A program made the position numbers and the translations under genes. The notes under the pieces are model-generated. The model was given only the letters and a program-made list of their open reading frames with translations. It made no database searches and had not been told where the DNA came from. A DNA stretch of 64,000 nt from Parcubacteria bacterium C7867-004 (GTDB taxonomy: Bacteria > Patescibacteria > Paceibacteria > UBA9973 > UBA2103): contig LFCN01000006.1 in NCBI GenBank assembly GCA_001189075.1, forward strand, positions 62,001 through 126,000. The letters run 5' to 3'. Positions 1 to 8,351 of this stretch are shown one piece after another (position 1 is the stretch's first letter; every line of letters starts with the position of its first letter).

Positions 1-336
1 CTTGTTTATATAGAACTCGTCGAGCGGCATCTCGGTGGTCTGCTGCGGGATACGCTTCACCTCTTTCGGCTTGCGGCGATCGTCTTTCACGATCATGTAC
101 TCGATATTCCGGTACTCGTAGGAGACGGAGCGGATGATCTTGAGCAGGAGCGCGTTGAATTTCTTGAGATACCAGTCCCTGAAGAACTGGCTCGGCACCC
201 CGACGAAGACAATGCCGTCTTCGATCTTTACGATAGAGCTGTCACGGAACCAGGTGTTGAAATTCGCCGGCGAAATGGAGAGCTCCACTTGAGTAAGGAC
301 ATATTCCCAGAGCTCGCGCGCATCAAGTCGGTTCAT
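1..336 (-). CDS. dnaA: DnaA replication initiator, N-terminal part (cut by window start)
   Basis: Minus-strand reading from the ATG complement at 334-336 gives an N-terminus MNRLDARELWEYVLTQVELS followed by NFNTWF and SQFFRDWYLKKFN-like segments, the signature of DnaA domain I, which binds helicase and regulators. Only 112 codons are present; the AAA+ and DNA-binding domains lie outside. A perfect TATAAT lies 9 nt before the start, so the mRNA is probably leaderless. The gene is divergent from rpmH-rnpA-yidC, a classic arrangement next to bacterial origins. Identification rests on the domain I pattern and the context. Confidence 0.93.
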   Translation of the reverse strand, partial: MNRLDARELWEYVLTQVELSISPANFNTWFRDSSIVKIEDGIVFVGVPSQFFRDWYLKKFNALLLKIIRSVSYEYRNIEYMIVKDDRRKPKEVKRIPQQTTEMPLDEFYINK

Positions 337-345
337 CGTGGGCGT

Positions 346-351
346 ATTATA
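346..351 (-). promoter_or_regulatory. dnaA -10 element
   Basis: Consensus TATAAT on the minus strand, 9 nt before the dnaA ATG. No convincing -35 is seen. The spacing predicts a transcript starting within a few bases of the ATG. Confidence 0.6.
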
Positions 352-398
352 CGGGCGCGCCAGAGAAAGAGCGAACCTCCCCCTAACGAGGCATTTGC

Positions 399-427
399 TT
401 GCAGCTGGGCTGTCAACCTGGTACTAT
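399..427 (+). promoter_or_regulatory. rpmH operon promoter
   Basis: TTGCAG at 399-404 and TACTAT at 422-427 are separated by 17 nt, a good sigma70 spacing. The rpmH ATG follows 12 nt after the -10, leaving a leader of only about 5 nt and no Shine-Dalgarno. Confidence 0.6.
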
Positions 428-439
428 CCTGTGCATACC

Positions 440-577
440 ATGCCTAAGCGCACCTACCAGCCAAAGAAGCGTAAGCGCGCCCGCACCCACGGATTCCGTG
501 CCCGCACCGCAACCAGCACCGGCCGAAACGTGCTTCTTCGCCGCCGCCGCAAGGGTCGCGCTAAGCTCACCGTCTAA
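440..577 (+). CDS. rpmH: 50S ribosomal protein L34
   Basis: 45 aa, beginning MPKRTYQPKKRKRARTHGF and ending in the basic RRRRKGRAKLTV tail, the standard full-length L34 with almost every conserved position. Earlier in-frame start codons exist upstream, but this ATG matches the family N-terminus and sits just after a promoter -10. The TAA stop shares its last A with the ATG of rnpA, so the two are translationally coupled, as in most bacteria. Confidence 0.98.
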   Translation: MPKRTYQPKKRKRARTHGFRARTATSTGRNVLLRRRRKGRAKLTV

Positions 578-903
578 TGCTTCCACGTAAACTGCGCCTT
601 ACTCGGGCGCATTTTGCGCTCCACGGCTCTGAAAAACGGGTCGTAAGCCCGCATTTTTCCGTTTCGGTACGCCCTACGGCCGTAAGCGGGGGGTGTGCAG
701 CCGTTATATCGAAGAAAGTCGCCAAGCTCTCCGTTACCCGACACAAGCTGAAGCGTCGGATACTTGCCGTGATGGGCCCGTGGTGCGGCGAGAGCCGGTC
801 TCTGGTGGTGTATGCTCGCCCGGGCAGCGCCGAGCTTGGTTTTGATGAGCTCTCGCAAGAGCTTGAGGGGCTCCTGGTTCGCGCGCTCGGACAGATACGG
901 TAG
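577..903 (+). CDS. rnpA: Ribonuclease P protein component
   Basis: 108 aa, basic, with the family order: an aromatic N-terminal strand (HFSVSVRP), a VSKKV-like segment (ISKKVAKLSV) and the RNR-type helix, here TRHKLKRRI. It assists the catalytic RNase P RNA in maturing tRNA 5' ends. It overlaps rpmH by one base and is followed 10 nt later by yidC, the conserved rpmH-rnpA-yidC order. The RNR motif is slightly altered (RHKLKRR). Confidence 0.95.
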   Translation: MLPRKLRLTRAHFALHGSEKRVVSPHFSVSVRPTAVSGGCAAVISKKVAKLSVTRHKLKRRILAVMGPWCGESRSLVVYARPGSAELGFDELSQELEGLLVRALGQIR

Positions 904-913
904 ACTGTCCTCC

Positions 914-1654
914 ATGGCTTCCCTCTTTCACACGTTCATATACGTTCCGATCTACAACTTGCTGATATTCTTCGTGGATATCATTCCCGGGGGCGACGTC
1001 GGTCTCGCGGTGATCGCAGCGACGCTCGTCGTCCGTCTCATAATCATGCCGCTCTCGTTCGCGCAGCTTCGTACCGGTCGCGTCATGCGACTCCTTCAGC
1101 CGGAAATGAAGGAGATACAGGTGAAGTACAAGGACGACCCTGAGCGAAAGGCCAAGGAGACCTTCGCGCTCTACAAGCGGTACGGACTCAATCCGTTCGC
1201 CGGCATATTCACCGCTCTTCTGCAGATCCCTATACTGCTCGGGCTCTATTTCGTATTCAACAGCCACACCCTCCTTACTATCGATACCGCCATGCTCTAT
1301 GGCTTTGTGTCGGCGCCGTCCGTAATAACCCCCCTCTTCCTTGGCATTTTCTCGGTAGCAGGAACCAGCATATTCCTTGCTGCTCTTGCGGCCCTGCTTC
1401 AGGGCGCCCAGATCTGGTACGCGGTCCCTGTCCCACCCAAACCCGAGAAGCCGGGCACTGACCTATCGGCAGACTTCGCACGCAGCATGGCACTTAATAT
1501 GCGTTTTCTGCTTCCGGTTATCATCGGCGTAGCCGCGTTCTACACCTCAAACGCGATCGCGCTCTACTTCATTACCACGGCGCTCGTGAGCATCGTTCAG
1601 GAATTCGTCGTTCGCAAACAGAAGGTCGAGCCGGTAGAGGTTGCCGCCGCCTAG
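914..1654 (+). CDS. yidC: Membrane protein insertase YidC/Oxa1 family
   Basis: 246 aa. About five hydrophobic segments: N-terminal near residues 8-26, one around GLAVIAATLVVRLIIMPLS, one around FTALLQIPILLGLYFVF, and two in the C-terminal third. The cytoplasmic loop after the second segment (RLLQPEMKEIQVKYKDDPER) is the typical YidC/Oxa1 loop, and the conserved membrane arginine is in VVRLIIMPLS. It inserts proteins into the cytoplasmic membrane. It lacks the large periplasmic domain of Gram-negative YidC, like Gram-positive and CPR forms. The start was chosen at the ATG 10 nt after rnpA. It is followed at once by a terminator that ends the operon. Confidence 0.95.
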   Translation: MASLFHTFIYVPIYNLLIFFVDIIPGGDVGLAVIAATLVVRLIIMPLSFAQLRTGRVMRLLQPEMKEIQVKYKDDPERKAKETFALYKRYGLNPFAGIFTALLQIPILLGLYFVFNSHTLLTIDTAMLYGFVSAPSVITPLFLGIFSVAGTSIFLAALAALLQGAQIWYAVPVPPKPEKPGTDLSADFARSMALNMRFLLPVIIGVAAFYTSNAIALYFITTALVSIVQEFVVRKQKVEPVEVAAA

Positions 1655-1657
1655 AAC

Positions 1658-1695
1658 AGTACAGAAAAGGCCGCAAATGCGGCCTTTTCTGTACT
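1658..1695. terminator. Bidirectional terminator after yidC
   Basis: An 18-bp perfect inverted repeat (AGTACAGAAAAGGCCGCA and its complement, loop AA) with T-rich flanks on both strands. It separates yidC from the convergent end of the minus-strand secretion cluster. Confidence 0.85.
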
Positions 1696-1707
1696 CAGTA
1701 CTTTGTA

Positions 1708-2943
1708 TTAGAGATCGTACGACCAGAGGGAGCCGTCCCTCTGGTTCGTGAAGATGAGCACATCCGATTCGCGGTCAACCGTCAGTGCTACGGCGTCTAT
1801 CTCCACATCCCCTACCTGCAAAGGATCAACGATAAGGGTTGCGAGACGAGTGTCGAGATCGACCCTCCAGAGACGGTCGGTAAAGGCGTAGGCGCCCTGG
1901 TACCAGTCGTCCGGCGAAGCCTTTGATAGCGTGGTCGGAACGCCGCAGTACACTCCCCTGCCCCCTGCTTCCCATGCGCACTTATCCGCGATGGTTGCGA
2001 GCGGAAGCGGCGTTACGGTGCGGGTCGCTATGTTCATGATCTGCGTGTACAAGGTTCCCTTGTCGACGTAGCTGAACAAGACTGAGGTGCCGGTCGGATC
2101 CGCAAGCGTCGTGAGTCCCCGGAGCGGGCCGAGAAGACGAACGAACGAACCGTTCGCCCGGCTTACCAGGAACGCATACCCATCGAGCTCTTTGGACGCC
2201 TTGGTTGCAAGGACGAAATCGCCTCCCGAGAAGCTCGCGCGTAATTGTGCGAGCGCTGAGGTGAAGACGGTGGCTGTTCCGGTCCCGTCGGGCGCAGATA
2301 CCGTTCCTGTTGAGCCGTTGCTTGAGGGCAAAAGTGAGAAGACGGTGCTAGTTCCCCGGACGATGATCTGGCTCAGGTTCTGTTCCAGGAAGTAGCCGTC
2401 ATTCTCGCTGCCGTCGGTCGGAAGCGAATACGTATCAACATGCTCGGTGCCGTCATTAGCGCGCGTGAGGAACTGGGCGAATGCTCGCTTCCCGTCGCTG
2501 GTCCACGCGGCTTCCTGGACTCCCGGCAGGGTCCGGTTGCTAATACGCGTAAGAAGCCGGTCGTGAACGAGGAAGGAGAACACGTTTCCGCTCTGGCGCT
2601 CTATGTAGCGGACTTCAACTTCGGCAGGCTTTGATTCCTGGCTGCTGGTTGCGGTAGAGGTCGCGGACGAAGAAATGATCACAGGCGGGAGATAGATGGC
2701 CGCCACACCCTTAGCAACAGGACCATCGGTTATGCGAAGCAACCGCGGAGCCACAACGACCCCTGCCCCCTGCACTGGTCCCACGTCAGTTGAATCATCT
2801 GGGGCCCGATCACCGCTTGGTGTGAATGGTGTGACATCAACGTTAAGCTTCGCACCCGGTGCGAATACGAAGAACCAGAGCGCAGCAACGAGGCCGAGGA
2901 TGACGATGACGCCCGCGATGATGATGAGTACTCGTCGGTTCAT
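1708..2943 (-). CDS. Membrane-anchored protein, last gene of the T4SS-like cluster
   Basis: 411 aa with a single N-terminal transmembrane anchor (residues 4-27, LIIIAGVIVILGLVAALWFF) and the rest predicted outside the membrane. The exported part has Ser/Thr-rich stretches and repeated short beta-like units (LLRITDGPVAKG, TWTSDGKRAFAQF-like, DVEIDAVALTVDRESDVLIF) that recall a beta-propeller, but I do not recognise a named family. It lies 2 nt downstream of the pilin-like gene, so it is probably co-transcribed with the secretion cluster and may be an envelope component or surface protein. Confidence 0.85.
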   Translation of the reverse strand: MNRRVLIIIAGVIVILGLVAALWFFVFAPGAKLNVDVTPFTPSGDRAPDDSTDVGPVQGAGVVVAPRLLRITDGPVAKGVAAIYLPPVIISSSATSTATSSQESKPAEVEVRYIERQSGNVFSFLVHDRLLTRISNRTLPGVQEAAWTSDGKRAFAQFLTRANDGTEHVDTYSLPTDGSENDGYFLEQNLSQIIVRGTSTVFSLLPSSNGSTGTVSAPDGTGTATVFTSALAQLRASFSGGDFVLATKASKELDGYAFLVSRANGSFVRLLGPLRGLTTLADPTGTSVLFSYVDKGTLYTQIMNIATRTVTPLPLATIADKCAWEAGGRGVYCGVPTTLSKASPDDWYQGAYAFTDRLWRVDLDTRLATLIVDPLQVGDVEIDAVALTVDRESDVLIFTNQRDGSLWSYDL

Positions 2944-2945
2944 AT

Positions 2946-3794
2946 CTAGAAGGTGCAGTTGGTCTGCTGGCTAAGTGGTTTCCTGCAGTCGCACTGGAAT
3001 TCGCCCGTTGAGGCGAGTTTGTTCTTTGTCGGCCACTCCTGAAGTGATTTGTCGCATGCTGCCTGGGTGGTAAAGGGTCCTTGCTGCTGTGTTGTCGCGG
3101 TGCCTCCGCCGTCCGGCTCGAACTTGCCGCGCCAGCCGTAGGTTGCTGCAGCCGCTGGTGGGGTGCAGTTGCAGGTCGGATCGCTGAGAGCGTTGGTCGT
3201 TGATAGCTGTACCTTGCATCCGGCCTGAGACGCGCAACAAGTCTGTTCTGCGGCCGTTACCACCTTAACTCCGTTCGGTATGGTGGTGCAGCTCCCTGCT
3301 GGAGCCTTTACGCACGCCTTGTTCTTACAGATCTTCCCGATAGCGCAGGTTACCGAACACGTCCCATCTCCCAATTCCGCTGATGGCCCGAAGTTCGACG
3401 TCGTACTCGTATCAAGCTTGCCAAGCCCGCCTATCTTGAGGCTCAGGATGTCCGGATTGATTATGGAAAACACGACGACCGGGGAAAGAACAAGAATGAG
3501 CCCGCCGATCGCCATAGCGATGAGGTTTTTGGCCTCCTTCTTCTCGGTAAAACTGTCTCCACCCATGTACATGATGCCAGCCCGCATGATTTGAAGCACT
3601 GCGATAACCGCGGCAAGTCCGATACAGATGCGATAGAGATTGTTAAGGAAGAGCGGAAGCGAGCTCGATTTGCCTAGACCCTCGAGAAACGGAGCGTTCT
3701 GGGTCAACGGCACAAAGCTTGTGTCGACCGCAGCGCCCGCAATCAGAGGAGTGCTAATGAAGAGCGCGAGTACCAAGAGAGGGATGTATTTCAT
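2946..3794 (-). CDS. VirB2/TrbC-type pilin-like protein with Cys-rich tail
   Basis: 282 aa. A signal peptide (residues 1-21, ending IAGAAVD) is followed by two hydrophobic helices, LYRICIGLAAVIAVLQIM and NLIAMAIGGLILVLSPVVVF, separated by a short charged loop. This is the topology of VirB2/TrbC conjugative pilins. Unlike a standard pilin it continues with about 150 residues carrying roughly 14 cysteines in paired and single positions (SVTCAIGKICKNKACV, QTCCASQAGC), probably a disulfide-bonded external domain. Gaps to both neighbours are 2-3 nt, so it belongs to the cluster. A pilus or surface role is inferred. Confidence 0.85.
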   Translation of the reverse strand: MKYIPLLVLALFISTPLIAGAAVDTSFVPLTQNAPFLEGLGKSSSLPLFLNNLYRICIGLAAVIAVLQIMRAGIMYMGGDSFTEKKEAKNLIAMAIGGLILVLSPVVVFSIINPDILSLKIGGLGKLDTSTTSNFGPSAELGDGTCSVTCAIGKICKNKACVKAPAGSCTTIPNGVKVVTAAEQTCCASQAGCKVQLSTTNALSDPTCNCTPPAAAATYGWRGKFEPDGGGTATTQQQGPFTTQAACDKSLQEWPTKNKLASTGEFQCDCRKPLSQQTNCTF

Positions 3795-3797
3795 AGA

Positions 3798-4796
3798 CTA
3801 TAGACCGAATATACCGAGGAATCCGCCGGTCGCACCGAACTCAACCGCGGTGCGCGTCTCCGCGTTCTGGAAATGAGACCGCTCGCTCGCTGAAAGCCTG
3901 AGCTGCGCAGTCCCCTTCCCGTTTCCGGTAGCACGTACCGTGATGTCTTTATCAGCACCGGCAGTAGAGCCATTAACCGTCCACGCAAGCGTCGGTGGAA
4001 CCGCAAAGAAGTAGGCTACCGAACGGAAGGTCGCTTCGGTGTCGGGCATGGAGAACGAGGTCGAGACGACGTTATCAAAATCAGGTCCAAGCAATGGATC
4101 GTTGCGATAGATACGCACGACGGGATCGGTAGGCGAAACCGTCGTACTCGCCTCCCCCACAAGCGTACTGTCGGGACTCGTCACAGTTACGGTAATAGGT
4201 GCGTTACGGTATCGAACTGGTGCGTCAGCGGTGATGGTGGACTTCCCGATACCGGAGACGTCGGTAAGAAGCTGATCGCCGAGCCGCCAGTTGTACACCA
4301 AGCTTGAGTTCGGAAGCCGAGCACCGGGCGAAGTCCTCAGATCAGCGAGCGCAACGAGACGAACCCGTCCCTGGGACGCCACTTGCGGCATTCCCTTATA
4401 GAACGGGTGCACGGTTGAAACAGGCTCGACGACAAGTGAGACCTCGGCAGGACGAATGACGCGCGTAATACTGTAGGTCTGTCCCGTCGGATCTTTTACA
4501 GAGGTCACTACCGTCGTCTTCTCACCGCTCGCTCCCATCTGGAATTCGGCACCGGCCGTGCCGCTCCCCTCAAACACTTTCGTGCCGTTAACGGTAATCG
4601 TTACGGTGCTTGCGGAAAGATCGATGAGCGTACTTTGAGGGTATATCTGCACGACCTGATAGGGACGGGGATAGTATGGATTGAGCGTTACCGTAAGGGG
4701 TGCGGCCCCGCCAATATCGAGCTGAGCACGGGCTGCCCCGGGCGCCATTCCTGAAAAGAGGGCGAGAGCAAGGATGAGGCCGAAGAGCGGGCGCAT
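3798..4796 (-). CDS. Secreted Ig-like repeat protein of the T4SS-like cluster
   Basis: 332 aa with a clear signal peptide (MRPLFGLILALALFSGMAPGAARA, cleavage near residue 24). The mature part is beta-rich with repeated Ig/PKD-like strands (TVTITVNGTKVFEGSG, APITVTVTSPDSTLVG, PTLAWTVNGSTAGADKD). No catalytic motif is seen. A -10 TATACT lies 6 nt before the ATG, so a transcript may start here for the last three genes. An adhesin-like or scaffold role in the envelope is an inference from the fold and the neighbourhood. Confidence 0.82.
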   Translation of the reverse strand: MRPLFGLILALALFSGMAPGAARAQLDIGGAAPLTVTLNPYYPRPYQVVQIYPQSTLIDLSASTVTITVNGTKVFEGSGTAGAEFQMGASGEKTTVVTSVKDPTGQTYSITRVIRPAEVSLVVEPVSTVHPFYKGMPQVASQGRVRLVALADLRTSPGARLPNSSLVYNWRLGDQLLTDVSGIGKSTITADAPVRYRNAPITVTVTSPDSTLVGEASTTVSPTDPVVRIYRNDPLLGPDFDNVVSTSFSMPDTEATFRSVAYFFAVPPTLAWTVNGSTAGADKDITVRATGNGKGTAQLRLSASERSHFQNAETRTAVEFGATGGFLGIFGL

Positions 4797-4802
4797 GTAG
4801 CT

Positions 4803-4808
4803 AGTATA
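4803..4808 (-). promoter_or_regulatory. -10 element before the Ig-like secreted gene
   Basis: TATACT on the minus strand, 6 nt before the ATG at 4796. It suggests an internal start giving a leaderless mRNA for the last three genes of the cluster. Confidence 0.5.
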
Positions 4809-4854
4809 TACCGCTACAGGGCATAGCCTCCATTACGACGTGGGTACTGCCCTT

Positions 4855-5388
4855 CTATCGACCCCTACCAGGGGCAATGATTTCGGTGACGCCATTCTTG
4901 TGGAGTATCTCAAGTGCTTCTTCGAACAACTTCACGATCTTTTTCTCTTTATAGTAGGCCATGAGTACGAATATGGTGTTCGCGGGCACCAACTGTACGA
5001 ACGGGATTATCTCTATGGCCATCATGGTGAAAAAACGCACCCACAACCATTTTATAAGGGCTTTCTTCCACCATCCCCCGCTTATCTTCCCCATGCACCA
5101 GAACGTGAGGATCAATCCCATGGCGACCGAGATAAAAAATGCCACTACGGTGAGTATCAGACTCAGATCGAGCGGCCAATCAAGGATGTCCTTGGTTATC
5201 GACGCCCCGAGGATAATGAACGGAAAGCTCGGACGCGGCGGCAATTTGGTAAGCAGAAGCTCGGCATCCTCGTCCTCGAATTTCTCATCCTTCGACTCGA
5301 ACAGTTCTCGTATACGGCTAAACGCCCAGTCGATAAGTTCTGCTCGAGCCTCTGCGAATATTTCTTCCGGGGATCGATCGTTTTCCAC
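4855..5388 (-). CDS. Small polytopic membrane protein of the T4SS-like cluster
   Basis: 177 aa. An acidic amphipathic N-terminus (residues 1-45, ending KDEKFEDEDAELLL) precedes hydrophobic segments near residues 53-65, 73-96 and 117-143, then a charged C-terminal helix KKIVKLFEEALEIL. No family is recognised. It lies 11 nt downstream of the VirB4-like ATPase and is likely a cluster-specific membrane component. The coding frame is supported by codon regularity and tight spacing. Confidence 0.8.
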   Translation of the reverse strand: MENDRSPEEIFAEARAELIDWAFSRIRELFESKDEKFEDEDAELLLTKLPPRPSFPFIILGASITKDILDWPLDLSLILTVVAFFISVAMGLILTFWCMGKISGGWWKKALIKWLWVRFFTMMAIEIIPFVQLVPANTIFVLMAYYKEKKIVKLFEEALEILHKNGVTEIIAPGRGR

Positions 5389-5399
5389 GGAGGTATGCG

Positions 5400-7223
5400 T
5401 TAGGTACCTGCAGCAGCGTTCCTATCCTTTTCCTGCTGGATCTTTAGGAGCTGTGATGGGTCGGAGGTGATGATCTGATCCTCGGTGTATGACGCAACAA
5501 CCTTGATGGCGACGTGCTTCAATCCCGCGAAGAACAACCCCTCCCCTACCCCTGACTCAAGCAGAAGGAACTTTTCCTGATCGGTTAGATTGAAGGTTTC
5601 TTTCAGCACGTCGATGGTTGTCGGAGACTGCTTGAGGAGCAGCTGCATCGAAGAGTTCGTGAGTATTGGTCTACCATAGGGGCTCCTGAGGAAGTCTTCG
5701 ACGTCCTGGGTGATAGTGGCGAGACCGAGATAGTATTTGCGGCCGCGCTTGGCGATGCTGTAGAGGAATGAGGCCGTATCCTCCGACTTCATCATCCACC
5801 ACGCCTCGTCGATAACCAGGAGGCGCTGCTTGAGCTCATGTCTGACTGCGTTCCAGATGAAGTGCGTGATGATGTACATCGCTACCGGCTTCAGCTCGTC
5901 CTCCATATCGCGCACGGAGAAGACGATGAACTGCTTATTGATGTCGACGTTGGTCGGCTGGTTGATGAAGCCTGCCCAGGTGCCGTGGGTGTACTTCGAG
6001 AGGCGCGTAACGAGCGATTCCGAGCCTTCCATGCCGGAGAGTACGTTCTCGAAGTCGGAGAGAAGCGGGGGCTCGACACCGGTAAAGTCCGCATCCCCGG
6101 TAATATCCTTGAGCGCATAGGTCTCAGTTATTGCACGGTCTACAATCGCATCTTCTTCAGGAGAAAGTCCTCCGAGCATGATACGGAAGAGTCCCACGAG
6201 GTTGATGATGTTGCTCCGGAGTATGTCTGCGGGCTCCTCGTCCTCTTTGACAGGGGGAAGGTCGAACGGATTGATGTGGTTCTCGGATGAGAGAGAGATG
6301 TTAAATGTGCGTCCGCCGGTAGCCTGCGCGAGGAACTCGTACTCGCGCTCTGGGTCGATAACGATAACGTCCGTACCGAACATGAGCGAACGGAGCACCT
6401 CGAGCTTAACCGCGTACGACTTTCCGGAACCAGACTTCGCGAATACAACGGAGTTGTAGTTCTCGAGCGAGAACCGATCGAAGAGGATGAGCGACGCGTT
6501 ATGGCGATTGATGCCGTAGAGGATGCCGCGATCGCTCGTGAGATCGAAGGAGACGAACGGGAATAAGGACGACAGAGGCCCGGAATTCAGCTTGCTCGTC
6601 ACTTCCAACTCATCGAGCGCGAGCGGAAGTGTGGAGCGGAAGCCTTGTTCCTGCTGGAAGAGCGCAGGCTTGGTGTACACGAGCTTCGCGTCGAGGATGC
6701 CGCGCACTTCCCCTTCGATCTTGTCGAGATCGTCTTTCGAGTTCCCGTATATCGTGAGGTACAAGCCCACCTCGAAGATGTGCTCCTCTGCTTGCTGGAG
6801 TTGGTCGCGCAGCTGCTCGAGATCGCGGTATGCCGTATCGAGCATTGGGTCACGAACGAGCCCCTTCTCTGCCCTATCGGAGATCTGGCTTTCTATCTCG
6901 GCGACCTTCTTCTGGAAGCCACGGAGCGCCGTTCCGGTATCGACCGGATGGATGAAGATGCCGATATCGAGCACCTTATCCATGTTTATAATCGGGCTGA
7001 ACCAGCTGTCTACGAGGAAGCGCGGGTATGAAATGGTGTAGAACGAGCGGGAGAACTTCTCGCCGAGCTCGAGTTCGCGAGCGCCAACCTTGAGTGCTGC
7101 CGGAGCTATAGCGTCAGCGAGCTGCAGCTCCCCTTCCGCATAGATATCCTTCGGAAGCACGGACGCCGGCCTCGGTGCCTCTCCTTCGTTCTTATTCTTT
7201 CCTAGAAAATCAAGCAGTGCCAT
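5400..7223 (-). CDS. virB4: VirB4/TraC-type conjugation ATPase
   Basis: 607 aa. An N-terminal VirB4 domain (residues 1-250) with a coiled section around 105-150 leads to the ATPase domain: Walker A AKSGSGKSYA at 263-271, the conserved IDPEREYEFLAQATGG stretch after it, and Walker B LLVIDEAWWMM at 468-478, followed by the ATQD-like segment GLATITQDVEDFL. VirB4 ATPases energise assembly of type IV secretion systems at the cytoplasmic membrane. It follows the accessory gene at 7228 and PrgI at 7874, the order often seen in CPR and Gram-positive systems. Length is shorter than proteobacterial VirB4 (about 800 aa) because the N-terminus is reduced. Confidence 0.95.
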   Translation of the reverse strand: MALLDFLGKNKNEGEAPRPASVLPKDIYAEGELQLADAIAPAALKVGARELELGEKFSRSFYTISYPRFLVDSWFSPIINMDKVLDIGIFIHPVDTGTALRGFQKKVAEIESQISDRAEKGLVRDPMLDTAYRDLEQLRDQLQQAEEHIFEVGLYLTIYGNSKDDLDKIEGEVRGILDAKLVYTKPALFQQEQGFRSTLPLALDELEVTSKLNSGPLSSLFPFVSFDLTSDRGILYGINRHNASLILFDRFSLENYNSVVFAKSGSGKSYAVKLEVLRSLMFGTDVIVIDPEREYEFLAQATGGRTFNISLSSENHINPFDLPPVKEDEEPADILRSNIINLVGLFRIMLGGLSPEEDAIVDRAITETYALKDITGDADFTGVEPPLLSDFENVLSGMEGSESLVTRLSKYTHGTWAGFINQPTNVDINKQFIVFSVRDMEDELKPVAMYIITHFIWNAVRHELKQRLLVIDEAWWMMKSEDTASFLYSIAKRGRKYYLGLATITQDVEDFLRSPYGRPILTNSSMQLLLKQSPTTIDVLKETFNLTDQEKFLLLESGVGEGLFFAGLKHVAIKVVASYTEDQIITSDPSQLLKIQQEKDRNAAAGT

Positions 7224-7227
7224 AGAA

Positions 7228-7869
7228 TTATGCGTTGGTGAGACGGATCGGATTTTCGAGTTCGCTCAAGTTGAAGGAGCGGTATAGAAGCTCGATTATC
7301 TCTTCCGTGCCGAGCGGCACCGCACGCACGCCGCTTGAGCCGAGCCCTGATACGACGAGTGCCATTCTCTGCTCGAGCTGCACCCGATGCTCCTCGAAGG
7401 AAGCCTCAGGACCGGTGCTTCCTGATTTCTTCGCTCCGCCGCGACCGAGGAACGAGATTGCGCTCGCCACTTCCCCACCTGCGCTAGGTGCGTAGGGAAC
7501 AATGACATAGAACATCTTCGTCATGATGTCGTTCGTGTCGATGAAATTGCGGATGAACTGCTCGTATTCGCGCAGCTGGAGTTTCATGAGTTCGGTAGTC
7601 TGAGTGCCAGCTCGACTCTCGAGAAGAGCGAGGTACGGACGGATATCCGTTTTCCGAGAATGAATAACGATCTCGACGCTGAAGTCGAGTGTATTGAGGA
7701 AACTCTGGAAACCCTGCACGACTCCTTGCTGCTCGTCTTCACCCTTGAGCGCGAAGTTTATCGACGAGCACATGAGTATGCCGCGATAGCCGTCATTCTT
7801 TAGGATGACGACGCCGTTGCGGACCTCCTTAACAGGAACGAACGATTGAGTTGTTTTAGGTGCGGGCAT
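7228..7869 (-). CDS. TraC/VirB4 N-terminal-domain-like protein of the T4SS
   Basis: 213 aa from the ATG at 7869, which lies 4 nt after the PrgI stop; an upstream in-frame start would overlap PrgI. The sequence KEVRNGVVILKNDGYRGILM and the segment after it (FQSFLNTLDFSVEIVIHSR) resemble the N-terminal beta domain of VirB4/TraC proteins, while no Walker motif is present. It is best read as a separate VirB4 N-terminal-like subunit encoded just before the ATPase. It probably acts at the membrane with PrgI and VirB4. The family assignment is moderately secure. Confidence 0.8.
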   Translation of the reverse strand: MPAPKTTQSFVPVKEVRNGVVILKNDGYRGILMCSSINFALKGEDEQQGVVQGFQSFLNTLDFSVEIVIHSRKTDIRPYLALLESRAGTQTTELMKLQLREYEQFIRNFIDTNDIMTKMFYVIVPYAPSAGGEVASAISFLGRGGAKKSGSTGPEASFEEHRVQLEQRMALVVSGLGSSGVRAVPLGTEEIIELLYRSFNLSELENPIRLTNA

Positions 7870-7873
7870 GCGG

Positions 7874-8290
7874 TTATCGGCCGGGAGCGGGCGGGTTATC
7901 TTGGATATCGAGCGAGCGTGCAAGATCGTGCAACCGTCCTCGCGTCATGCCGAGCTTCGCACGATCTTCGGGAACTGGAGCCGCCGGAGCCGCTACGGTC
8001 GATGCTACCGGCTTCTCTTTCTTCCAGAGGTAGAGACGGTCCGCGATGAGGTACTTGAATCCGGCCTCCATGATCTCGACGAACGGCTTGTTGTTGATCT
8101 TGTAGAACGCGAGGGCTGCGGTGAACGCCGCAACCGGTATTGCAAGGAGAATGCCGACTAGGCGCGGGAGATAGAGCACGAGTATGGCGCAGAGACCGAC
8201 GCCGCCTGCGATGTAGATGAACTGCTTAAGTGTGAAAGGGCCGAATATCTTGTCTTCGACCTCGATGAACTGCGGTACCTGGTACTCCAT
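7874..8290 (-). CDS. prgI: PrgI family T4SS membrane protein
   Basis: 138 aa. The N-terminus MEYQVPQFIEVEDKIFGPFT followed by two adjacent hydrophobic helices (residues 24-42 and 44-62) and the conserved INNKPFVEIMEAGF segment is the PrgI pattern (a VirB3-like partner of VirB4). The C-terminal 40 residues are variable. A -10 TATACT with TGG in front lies 7 nt before the ATG, so a transcript for PrgI, the accessory protein and VirB4 can begin here. PrgI anchors the ATPase to the membrane in Gram-positive-type systems. Confidence 0.93.
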   Translation of the reverse strand: MEYQVPQFIEVEDKIFGPFTLKQFIYIAGGVGLCAILVLYLPRLVGILLAIPVAAFTAALAFYKINNKPFVEIMEAGFKYLIADRLYLWKKEKPVASTVAAPAAPVPEDRAKLGMTRGRLHDLARSLDIQDNPPAPGR

Positions 8291-8297
8291 TACTAGC

Positions 8298-8303
8298 AGT
8301 ATA
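8298..8303 (-). promoter_or_regulatory. Extended -10 before prgI
   Basis: TGGTATACT on the minus strand (hexamer 8298-8303), 7 nt before the ATG. No -35 is evident; the TGn extension would compensate. Confidence 0.55.
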
Positions 8304-8351
8304 CCAGTCGACGGCGCGAGTGCGCCGTCGTTTTCATCTGATTAGCTGAAA

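Noticed and set aside
338..439. Upstream extension of L34
   Set aside because: In-frame but adds 34 non-conserved residues; the family start is the ATG at 440, which lies after a promoter.
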